A stretch of 64,000 bases of DNA. Source: Hetaerina americana. Its lineage: Eukaryota > Arthropoda > Insecta > Odonata > Calopterygidae. Positions 36,029 through 48,000 of the stretch are shown piece after piece. The DNA is taken from assembly GCA_022747635.1 (NCBI GenBank), contig JAKTNV010000009.1, forward strand, positions 65,303,677-65,367,676. The letters are read 5' to 3'. Numbering within the stretch: position 1 is the first letter of the stretch; each line of letters opens with the position of its first letter. The notes beneath the pieces were generated by a model. The model saw only the letters and a list, made by a program, of their open reading frames with translations, was not told the DNA's origin and searched no databases. Both the position numbers and the translations under genes were made by a program.

Positions 36029-39000
36029 GTAAAATTCATTTTCTTTCCAAGTTAATTTTGATTAATTTACTGCTAATTTGCTTTTAATGTACATTAAATT
36101 ATAATGGCTAATATACCACTATTTTGGCTTAAATTTTGTTGCATGCAAATTATCAATGTCACAACTCCTTTAATTTATTAGTTTTATATAATTAGCAAAA
36201 CTATGTTAATGAGTTCACATATTGGTGACTGCCAGTCTGGTACAGAATTGTGTTCAATTACTAAGGTTGGGGTCTGAATAGGGAGAAGTAGTGTAGAAAT
36301 AAGAGGATCAAGTGAAAAAGGAGAGAAATTGCTCAAAAGGAAAGAGAATCCAATGAGTAAAGGTTAAAAGGGTGATAATGGCTAATCCTCTAATGGGAAG
36401 GTTGGGGGTTTGGCATGTCTACCCATTGTCTAAATCTTATATATTTCTAATAAGTCTCTTTACCAACTAATAAAATGCTTATGTACCTACCCCAGCCATA
36501 CAAAAATTTTCATTGCAGGACAACTCCAAAGTATCATTCGCTTAGGTCGATACACTGTGTCAGCTTTTTCTTTTTTTCTCACGATCTTCTCATTTTTGAG
36601 AAGTAAATAAAACAAAAGTTAAAGCACGATGCACTTCCAAAATGAGATACAATTACTTATTTATTCCACACAAAAAATTCATATTTGATCTGAACCTGAG
36701 TTTCACTGTAAGATGCCATCGTCATATTATGTCTTTTCATCTTTATTTGTTCAGGTTTTAACATCTTATTACCCCAGTCGAACACTGTACGTCAAAACTG
36801 GGGTGGTAATCATATACTACAGTTTATTAATCAGTAACGAACATATATCTTTCTCCTAGCATTAGCAATCATTATCATTTTTCACAGTTCATGAGTCAAT
36901 TACAAAGGCTGTTGAATTCTATCCTGACTTACTTTCTGGCCTGTGTTCATTTGCACAAAAGAATTATTTATCACTAGCAGAACCATCCTTCCTTTTTGCT
37001 TAGACAACTCATCAATTTCTCCCTGCAACTTCAATTGGGAGTAGTAGTAGCAGATTCAGAGGAGATGATCGACAGCTAACATCCTTTATGCCATTAGGGA
37101 TGGATGGGGGAAGGATGAAGGGAAACCAGAATCGGCATTTGCCAATTTTTGAAGGAAAGCACCAAGGGGTCTGCTGTGTAACATCCCATCCAATGGATGG
37201 CGTACTCACTTTAAGTGCTCTCTTTAAGTGCACTTTAAGTGCAGTTCAGCATTTATATTGGTTGGGCTGAGCCCTTTGAAATAAAAGTATTGTGTATCTT
37301 ATAACGATGACCAATTTTCTCCATTTTCACAAATTCACTGAAAATGTTCACTATTGATGGCTGCCAAACAAATACTAAACAACTTAGCATCTTCAAACTT
37401 AAAATATATGCTTGATAGATTACATACTTTGTACTACAGCGATATTTTTCAAAAAACTTCCAACACCTCTAGGTCAGGCCGGGGTACCTCTGGGCCTCCC
37501 CATTTAGCTTCATGTTTGAGAGGGAAGTGATGCGCAGATTATAGGTTCTGTAGGGGAAGGGGCTGGTAATAAGGGACCTCTTTTGCATGTTTTGACAAAA
37601 TTATTAATATTCTTGCCTAATTTCTTCCCTCGGAAATTTGATAGGTGGTTCTTTCATTAATAATGTCTCCTTTAAAAGCTGATTATAAAATCCTTTCATT
37701 AAGACTTTTTAGTGGTTTGCAAAATTATGTCCCAGCGATCTGGTTGATATGGCTAATTTACTGGCTCCTCACCCCAAATACCCAGGTTTGAACCCCATAG
37801 GTTACAGGATTTTTCAGTGGTATTCGAATCCTTACTTGGGGTGCTAAGTGGAGAGCACTTTTTGTAGAGTATGCCATCCATTGGGTGTGACATTAAGCTG
37901 TGCACCCCTTAGCACCTTTTATTAAGAGTATGTAAAAATTAATGTAGGGTTTCTTTGTGATATATTAATTTCCACTGATCGAAAGCCATAGGTTCCATCT
38001 ATTGGATATTGATGTTCTATCATGTAACTCAAAATTCTCAATCCCTCTTTCTGTGATAATGTTGGCACATGGTAATCCTTATCTTAATACTTCACCAGGT
38101 TTCTCTGGGCATTTGGACCAATTTCACTTCTTTCCTATTTAAATTAAATCGCTGAATTTCCTTTTCAGTATTGTTGCATACCTGTGCAAGCTGTCTAGAT
38201 ATTAAATTTTTTCTATTAAATCACTGTTTATGGACATTACTTAACTACATTTATTACCAGGCACACAACAGTCTTCCATTTCAGAGGATTACACCAAGAT
38301 ATCAATTACTTAAGTACCTGTCATCATTGTGTACACCAATTTACTGATTTCATCAAAATTGTAATTTATTGTCAATTCATATTCTCTGACTCTTGACCTC
38401 TAAGAACACTGATATTTCATTTATATGCAAAATAATTTTCGATGAAAAGTATCTGTGCTGAATTGTTAAAAATGTATATCTACCTTAATCAAAATAAGTA
38501 TAAGGAAGTATGAGTACTGTTTGATCATGCTGCATTTTTGGTCCTGTCATATATTCTATATGCATGGGGCATGGTTGGTTGTCAGTTAAATTTACCAATT
38601 GTTTCGACATTAAAGGTGTCAATCCAAACACTGGCTTGTAGCAGCACTCCAGCTATATTGTTGTGCGCCAATCCATTTAATCCTTCATAGTTCAGTACGC
38701 AGACTACTTTTCATGTACCATCCTTGGCCTTCCTGTGTAATTCTTCTTCTCGGTGTTTCCTTTAATTATGATTTTTAACAAACTCTCATGTCTTCGTATG
38801 TCCATAGAGTTTCTCTTCTTGTGTCTTCCACAGGATATTATGATTACCCACTCTTCAAAGTACCTACATCTTCCAAAGCAACCCATTATAATTGCATGTA
38901 TCCTCTTTCCTCTTCTGCAGTCCTGATTTTATTTCTAGTACCTTATTACCGAATACTAGAGTATTCACCATTAGTAGTTATTTCTTTTGCTACAAGGTCT

Positions 39001-42000
39001 TAACCTGCACCATTCTGCTCTAACTCTAGATGCCTACCTCATAAGTTTTCCATCACTGGTGTGTTTGCAGCATAAACAGCAAAACTCTCTCACTCCTTCA
39101 ATGTTGTCTTCCCCTTTTTATAGTCTTGTTGGAAAAGTATCTACCCAACTTTCATTGTTGACCATTACCTTATTTTTCTTCTTGTTTATCTTGAGATTCC
39201 AACTTATACTCATCTCAATAGAGATAAGCAGCCTTGTCTGATAACCTCTCTACCCTGCAAGTATCACTCCATCATTGGAAAATTGCAGCCTGTTTATTTT
39301 CTCCTATCATTAGTTTGTTGTTATTATCTTTTCATTAATTTAATCCATTGCCTTCACAATGTAAACCTAATAATCAAGGTCAATAATGTACAATTGTGCC
39401 TTACTAGTTTATTTCTTTTATCTGCTTCCCAGCTTTACCATACCTAACCACTGGTGTGTATTCCATGTAGAGAAAGTCAGAATTTGTTGTTGTTATAGTT
39501 AATTCCATTTTATTTAAGGATGAATAGCTTTGTAAGGCCAGGTTGTAATTGTGCACTGTTAAAAAAATTATTAAAAACTTGTATATAAAAATGTAAACAA
39601 AATTTCCCAGCCACCAGTGACACATACTAATACAGTGGCTTTTAGCTTTTGCTATACCAGAGAATCCAAAAGTTAACTCAGAAAATCTCTTCCATAAAGC
39701 CAAAAAAGTTAGCCATGACATTTTTTTAAGCCATTTTGAATGCATTGTAGATGTTAATGTCTTTATAATAATTCAGCAGAAGTGTTTTTTAATAAATTTT
39801 TGTTGTAAAAGTACGTCCTAAAGTTAAAATTCTTTGTTGTTGTGCTTCATAGCTTTAATTTTTAATTGAAGACAAATTAATGTACTCATACATGCTACAT
39901 GTAGACTAGTGTAATATTTATGGATAGAAGGTTGAGTTAGCATTTAAGTGATATATTATATTTTCTGACTTCATTGATCCTCTTGACTCTTATTGTGATT
40001 ATTAGTTACTATATTGGCCATTTAAGTTTTCAGTAGCATGATGAGAGTCAACTGTATAACAGGCATAGGGCAAACAATAAATTTAAAAAGAAAATTTAAG
40101 TTCTGTTTAATTCTATTTAGCATAAAAAAGTTATTTTTACATGAATGAAGGAAATTAGTGCACGAGAATTTGGCTAATTTTGTTTGCTATTAGGATTCAA
40201 TGCATAAACATCATCAGTTTTCACTTGAACACAGTAAACCAAACAATATCCGGAAATATGTTTAGTTTTATTTCTTCTTCTTTTTCCCAGGTTGCTGGTA
40301 ATTACTTATTTGCCTGCTGTTCAGATTTCTGTGTGCATTGTTATGAAATAGAAACATGCAAGCTTATTCAAACCTACAAAGGGCATACTGAAAAAGTTAC
40401 CTGCTTACATGTTGAACTGTCTGGAACTGGAAGTGGAAACTTATACTCAGGATCTCATGATCATCATCTAAAGCAATTTGATATTAAGGTATGTACTCGT
40501 AATTATGATGATAAGTTTTAACTCACACTTCCTATCCTATGAACTTTGCCAGCCTTAAGAGTCCATTTTTTTAGTGGAAATTTTGACTCTAATAATAATA
40601 TCAGTGAAAATACTGTATATCCATTACTTAAGTTATTTATGCTTACCTAGGCAAAGTCAATTTTTTGCAATTTCCAAGAAATGGAATGCAGCCTGCTTTT
40701 ATAGCCTTAAAACTTTAGGAACATGCCTTTTTTCTAAGGAAACAGCATATTATGAGTGATGGATGATGCCATTGTGAATATTATACACAAAAACCAATTG
40801 ATGTGCAATTATGTTAGTGCCAGATTTGGTGCTTTCCTGGCATATTGTTAATAGAATTTCTCTCAAGTCTTCCACTGGGTGAGTCTCCTTTCTGGCCAAC
40901 ATTTCAATGCTCAACGTGAGCATCATCTTCAGGACAAGACTGTCTTCCTTTTCCTTTTTGGCCACCTTCTATACTTGTTCACCTGTTTTTATCTTTTTCC
41001 TGGCATAAGTTTCTCTGCATTTGCATGGGATTCTGTAAATGCCTGGCAGCATGAGACTAATTGGTTCCTTGCCTCCTATGAGTATCTTTGAAATTTGCTG
41101 GAAGTAAATGAATCACCCCAATTCTGTCTGCCCAATATTCTGGAAATTATGCAGGAAACTGAGGAGATAAAGTCTAAGCATGCTCTGGTGATCAGCTCCT
41201 CCCTTTCCTCCTGTGGGCTCTCTTGTGTGAAAGGACCTTTTTAGGACCAGTGAGATCTGGCATTCTCCATATCCATCCGGATGGAAGATTGTCATGAGGT
41301 GCTTCATTTCCTGGGGCAAGCTGTTCTTGTTGATGATTTACCTGGCTCTGTGAATGAATTATGTCAGCACAGCCCATAGTTAGGAGGGATGACGGTGTCT
41401 GCTTCCATTCACGTATAGGTCACTGTGGGTTGGCTTTGGGTAGACACTATGCCCAAGTTTCTCAAGAATCCTGAAGATGATGCCAGTCAAGCATCAGATC
41501 GTCTACCTGATTGGAGACACCCTGTGGAAGACCCAGGAGGAATTTCTGTATGTTAGTGCCAATGTAGCAAGTCCACTTGATTTCTCAACTTGCTAAGTTG
41601 ACTTAGTAAGTGATTTGTTCTCCTCAAGATTTTTTTCCATAAGTTTGGAATGAAGAAATAGGCAGTCATTGTGGTTTTTATTACTGGTTGTCTACTATTT
41701 AAGGTAGGTGTACAATAGACATAACATTGCTTCTTTTCTTAGAAATGTCAAACAAGATACTTTTGACGCCTAACACTAAATTTGCTTCAGAATTCTGCTT
41801 CTGCATATTTTCTCAGGCATGTTGAGAGCTTAAAATGTCATCAAATCTGCTCAGGTCATTCAAGTGACAACATTGTTCACTGAGAAGAATCATCCAAATG
41901 TAATATAACTGAACACCTCATGTGTTGTTTTCAGGATGACCATGAACTATGTGTGAAATGGTAATTTTCCTCCACCATTGATTGCCTCAGCTCACCAGCC

Positions 42001-45000
42001 AGTCCTTTTTCCCCTACCTACCATAGTTGTCTTTCCTCAGATTTTGAGTTTATGCTACCTCTCTCTTCTATTACATTCATTACTTCTTGTGTGAGTCATG
42101 GTTTCCTTTTCATGGGTCCTTACATTCAAGTTTTCTTAGTGGCTTTGCAGAATTAATTCCTCATTTCTTGCTATTTTTCTTGTCTTGCGTTTTTACATTT
42201 TTTCCTTTCTTTTTCCAATCTCTATTTGAAATCCAACCTTGGCCCCATTTATTTCGGCCTGTTTAATTCCTATCGAGTCTTTATTCTCTTCTTCAGCTTC
42301 TTGTATTTCAGGTGGCACATGAATAGCCTGAATTTGTGGTCACTATCAATATTTGCCTTGAGCCAGCATTTGCAGTCCTTGATTAGATTTCTAATACTCT
42401 GCTTCTGTAGTAGGTATCTAATTAGATACCATCTTAAATCGCTGAGTAGCATCTTAGTGGGTGGTTCTGAAAATGTTAGCCACCATTGATTTTTACTGTT
42501 GGCAGAAATTCCAAAAGCATTTCTCTTCATTTATTTAGAATTCCTTGGAAATTATTTCCTCATATTTTTCCTTCTTGCCCTTCACTGATGATTGCAATTT
42601 GTCTACTAGCCTGATTAAGTTTTTGCTCTCTCTTAACATGTTTTTAATTATTTTGGTGATATCATGATACCTCCTCCACTTCGCTGAAATTCTGGTCCAT
42701 CATTGGTATGTAAACACATGCCATTACAGTATCTCCAGATTTTGTTGCTCTTGCATCATTCATAAATGCATTGCAGGAAGCTTCTGACCATCGTAGGAGC
42801 CCCATTGGGCAAAATTGTGCCTAATCCCACATTTTCATTCAAGAGCCTGTGAGAATGATCATATCATTTCTATGCATCTCCCTTTACCTTATCTGGCTTT
42901 CCCCACACACACAAAATGAATGGCCATTCCAAGTTCCTCTTCTAAATTGATTATCTTCTTTAATCCATGTGCACTCTCAAATATCCCCCGAAGTTACTTT
43001 GAGCCACTCATGCAGTGGAACGAGTGTTGTTGTGCTGTATGCCATAGTCTCCACAATCCTTTTATGGAGGAAGACTCCTGCCACCCACCCTCCTGGTGGC
43101 CTATTGTTTGGAGGAAGCCAAGTCACTGTACCTCTTTAGGCTTTTGCAGAATTTTTTTGCATTCTTACGTAAAGACAGTCTTTGCATTCTTAAAGAGTAT
43201 GTATATCTAGTGGTCAACCCAAAATGTGTAGCCAGTTGGATTCACTCAATGACATAAAGCTCAGTCATTTTCCCATATGTAATAGTACTGTTATCTAGTT
43301 CCGTTGCATGGTAGTCCTGAGGGTAGAAGAGCATTGGACCTCTTGACCGGAGGGCTGGGGTTCAGTTCCCAGGGATACCTGGGGGCACCCTCAGCTTCAC
43401 CCAAGCCATGTGATTTTTTTGATCACCAGATCTTCCTTGGAAACCATAGGCAGTGGAAGGAAAAGAACTTGGCCTCCTTCCCCGTTTGTGTGAATTTCAC
43501 ACATGGTCGAATTTCTAAAAAAGTTGGAAAGGTGTCCAAGTAAGCTCTACCCTCACCTAGCAAGCTGACTTATAGGTTGATAAACATGGAAATAGTGCCC
43601 TCAGTTATTGCTTGGTGAGCTTGCTCTTCAGGCATGTTATCCTAAATGAAAACATTTCCAGCTACTGCTCATTGTGCCTTCAGCGTTTTTTGCTATTTTT
43701 ATAACAGCATTTATAAATCGATATCCTATGGAAAAACAAGTTTTGCCCAGTTTAGGTTAAAGTGATTGCTTTTGGGCTAATTGCATTTAATTTATGAAAA
43801 TATCTCCAATAACAATTTCATTTCAAAAATGCAATGCATTATGTAGGTCTTATAAATAACAGACATAATTCATTAAGTAAGGTATTAAAGCAATATTATG
43901 GAAACTGAATTATCAAATCTATGGTGCAGGGAGATTTTGAGTGAATATGGGTTTTTACTGGTTTGCTCTTTAAACCAATCCAGGCAGTAATTAATTACAT
44001 TAATTTGAGGACTGAATGAGTTTGGGATAGGTCAATAATTTAAGTTTTTTCACTGTTCCTGTTTGTGCATGTAAAATCATTATTTGATACAAATTTCATT
44101 TATGTCAGAATCACCAGAAACAAATTTGTTTCCATTGATTTTGTCTGCCTTTCATAAGGTTGTTTGGTTAACCTTATTGATTTTTATACCTGGTTGGATT
44201 TTTTGTATGTTTAAGACATATGGTAATTGAATGAAGTAAAACATATGTGGCTTAAAACTACACTCCTAAGATACCCTGGTTTGTATTTTCCTTATTATCA
44301 ATCCGATTACAGCATCTTAGTTATTCACAAAATAGATGTTTTGTTTCACATTGAATTGTTTAAAACTGCAATACACATTCAATTCATGATCATGACAATG
44401 TGTTTAATGCCAGCATTCTTTATCTCTTTCTATAGAAAGGAAAACTGCAATGCACTAAAATATTGGCTGAGCCTATACAATGCATGGGGGAAGGCTGGGG
44501 ATTTCTTTTCCTTGGCACAAAAAAAGGGAAGATTGAAAAATACAGTTTAAAGGTGAAGTACTCCAATATTAGTCGTAAGTTCATGATTCACATATAATAT
44601 TGCTAGCATTCCAATAATTTGAAATGTACCAAGAATAATTTATTCAGTAATAATAAAAGATAAGTTATTTCTTTGGATTTTTTTGGTATTTTCAGCCAAA
44701 AATTCAATTCCAATAAGTCTAGTTATTGTTATCCTACATTATTGTCCATGGAAGGACTTGGGAACCATAATTTATACACAAGAGATATTTTCTTTTCGAA
44801 AAGAAATACTTAGTTATTCCACATATATTTTTTATTGAACACGACCTAGGTTTCGACTTACAAAGTCATCATCAGGTGACCTGATGATGACTTTGTAAGT
44901 CGAAACCTAGGTCATGTTTCATATAAAATATATATATATACGTGGAATAATTATGCGATTCTCTTGAAAGAAAAAGGCTAAGCTTAATATTAAAATAGGA

Positions 45001-48000
45001 GGGCAAAAACTAGAGCATGTAGAACAGTTTACGTATCTCGCTCGTGTTTTGGACCAACACGGTCAAAGTAGTAAGGACGTAAGGAGAAGAATTGCGCTAG
45101 GCAAAGAGGCTTTCACTAGGAGGAGGGAGTTGATGACGGGGACGTTGAGTAAGGATGTTAAGAAAAGACTTAAAAACTTTGATGTGGAGCGTAGCTATGT
45201 ACGGCGTGGAAACGTGGTCATTGAAGCAGGAGGATAGACGTAGACTGGACTGGCTTTTGAAATGTGGGTGTGGAGAAGAATGGAGAAGGTGAAATGGACA
45301 GAGAAGAAAACAAACGAGGAAGTACTTGCTATGGTGGGCGAAGAGAGGGGTTTGTTGGGAGCAATCCAATGGAGGCAGGAAAAGTGGCTGAAGGGGGTAT
45401 TGACCGGCAGCGGGATGTTGAAGACTGTAATAGAGGGGAGAATGTTAGGCAAACGAGGAAAGGGAAGGAACAAGATAGGGATGTTGGACGGGATGAAGGG
45501 AGGAAGAACGTACTTGGAGCTGAAGGAGGACCTGATGTAGAATAGGATGTCGTCTTTTGTCAGGGACCACAAATTATTTAATTAGTAATTACGTCCATCC
45601 AAAAACCTACCTTAACCGGTAGATTACCAAATAATAGTAATGTGGAATAACTAAGTATTTCTTTTCTGAAATGAACCGCTTCCAGAAAGTGACGCCTCAA
45701 ACAATTCTATTTAGCAAGAGGTATGTTAACTATGTTGCTGCTATACTGTAATATGTCATCTCAGAAATTTTCATTGAAATGTTAGCATGAAAGAGAATGG
45801 ACCAGTTTGTTTAGTTCACATTTTTCATAAATGCACATAATGCAAATTTCACAAGTGCCAGAATAAGATTGACAGACTTACCTGTTACTTTGTGGAAATT
45901 CCAAACATTAGGTTGAATAATCCTTGTATCCATCACCAAAAACTACTCTATTTAAATATCCTGTTTGACATAAGATGACCTTGATATATTGAAACTAGAA
46001 TAGAATACTAGGGTTGTCTGAAAAGTTTCCTAAACATGAAGATGGCAACAGTCTTCAAGAAAGTTACAAAATGTGTTTGCACATGCACTGAAAGGTACTC
46101 ACCAAAATTTCAGTCATTGTGGACTCTCGGTTGTTTTTTACAATCGTCGAAGTGAGTTGTTTTCAGGGTTTATGTGAAAATGGAAAACATTGAGTTACTA
46201 GCTGTAGTTAAATGTTTGTTTTTGAAGGGCAATATGCCTACGCTAATCAAAGGTGAGCTGGATGCCGAGTACGGGGACTCTGCAGCATCATTTCTGACAA
46301 TGATATTTTCGGCATCTGAATCTCAACATGGCGGTACCAGCTACACTGATAATTAGCATTCAAGACGGCCAAAAACTGGGACTATGTCTACAATTTTACC
46401 AATGATACTGGACAATCCTCAAATTACAGTTAGAGAGATAGCAAAGGCCTAAGTTAATATTGGAAGGACAAGTTTGTCTTTAATTGACAGAATAATTGGA
46501 CATAAGTAAGCTATCCTCACATTGGGTGCAGTGTTTGCTCACTTTTGACCAAAAACACATTCAAATTACCAAGCCCGTTGGAGCTGTGTAAGTGAACGGA
46601 GTCATATTTTTTTCTGTTGACTCGTAACTGTAGATTTGTAGATGAAACTTGGATCCAGCACTTTACTCCTGAAATGAAAGGGCTGTCAAAACAGTGGACT
46701 GCAAAGGGGGAACCTGCTCCACAGAAGGCCCAGATGGTTCCATCAGCTGGTTAGGTAAAGGGAACTGTTTTTAGGGATGCAAGGTCTGTTCAAATATTTC
46801 CCAATTTTTTTTCCAAAAAAATGTCACCATCAAATCATTGATCAGGGCCCTATTCAGAGTAGTCTCCTCCCCAAAGTATACACCAATCCAAACTGTTTTC
46901 ACTTTTTGAAAAATTCCTTGAATGCTTCTTTCAGAATCTCACAAACTCCCTTCGTCGAATATTTTGCTATCTCAGGACCGGTGGCAAATCTTGTTACTTT
47001 AAGTGGTTTTTTTAGTTTGAAGGAAACAAAAAAAATCATATCTGGTCCCCTTGTTGCTCCTCCAAAATTTGGGTCTTTTCCACCAGATTCCTTTCTCGTA
47101 GGCATTTCATAACCCCCAGCTAGTACAAAGTATTGACTGTCTGGTATGAAGGCAGGTATTCGTGGCAACCCCCCTCTCATTAAAAAAGAAGTACGCATCA
47201 CCTTGACATTCTAGCGAACTTCTCTGCATTATTGGGGTAGGGGGATGTTTCACCAATCCATTATGAAGATAGCAATTTTGTTTTGATGTCACATCCTTAA
47301 AACCATAACTCATCTTCTGTTATGATCCTGGACAAGATTTCATCCTCTTCAGTTCCATAAAACAGTTCCTGACAGACTTGAGCTTGTTGTTCCTGGTTTG
47401 CCGTCATCAGGTGAGGCACGAATCTGGCAGTGACTGGATGCATCCTCAGTTTTCAGTCAGGATTTCATAGTACAAACCAAATAAGATGCCATTTTCTTCT
47501 GCAAGTTCCCTGACAGTGAAACATCAATTTCTATGGACAAGATCATTCACTTTCTCAATGTGGATGTCATCAGTCTATTTTTATGGTCTTACGGAATGCT
47601 CTTAGTCTTCCATTGATTGCCACCCCCCCTTTTTGAACTGGGTATACCACTCATAATATACTCGGTATATTTCATAGCGTCCTCACTACAAGCCTTGACA
47701 ATCAACTGCAAAGTTTCCATGAAGGATTTGCCAAGTTTTATTCAGAATTTTAAAGAATAATGCTGCTCCTTCAAAGAGCTCATTTACAATGGATCAGATT
47801 TTTTGTCACACTCCACAGACATCCCTTCACATAAACAGCCATTACTAACCAACAAAACAAGAAATCAACTAAGTGGTTGAAGGTAGTTATCTGGGAAGTG
47901 CTTTTCCATCAGGACAACAAACTTGGCAAAAGGTAACCATTTGCACTTCGAATTGATTCACCACTCACAGTACACACTAGATTTGCCCCCAGCAACTTTT

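Larger units (their letters stand above)
36029..40290 (+). other. Intron 1 of ZNF106-like gene
   Basis: 4.26 kb GT..AG intron. It contains two SINE family A copies (about 37,020 minus and 37,735 plus) and a minus-strand LINE fragment near 38.7-39.2 kb. The rest is AT-rich with no feature recognised. Confidence 0.8.
40489..44435 (+). other. Intron 2 of ZNF106-like gene
   Basis: 3.95 kb intron made largely of repeats: a minus-strand Penelope-like fragment, a minus-strand LINE endonuclease fragment and a plus-strand SINE B. About 43.6-44.4 kb shows nothing recognisable. Confidence 0.8.
44799..45665. mobile_element. Composite element with 26-bp terminal inverted repeats
   Basis: A 26-bp sequence at 44,801-44,826 (core tacttagttattccacat) recurs in inverted orientation at 45,639-45,665. 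Between them sit a perfect 35-bp-arm palindrome with hammerhead-like core and a 0.58-kb RTE-like LINE 3' fragment. A third, diverged copy of the end (gtggaataattatgcg) lies at about 44,941. Best reading: Penelope-derived ends inverted around a LINE fragment. Alternative: unrelated insertions into an older inverted repeat. Confidence 0.5.

Noticed and set aside
33200..36055. Single-exon 951-residue protein ending at 36,055
   Set aside because: The last eight codons lie beyond a consensus splice donor at 36,029, and the sequence before it is an incomplete WD40 blade that continues in frame at 40,291.
40180..40521. 113-residue protein starting at 40,180
   Set aside because: The start lies in intron 1 sequence; only 40,291-40,488 is WD40-like and bordered by splice sites.
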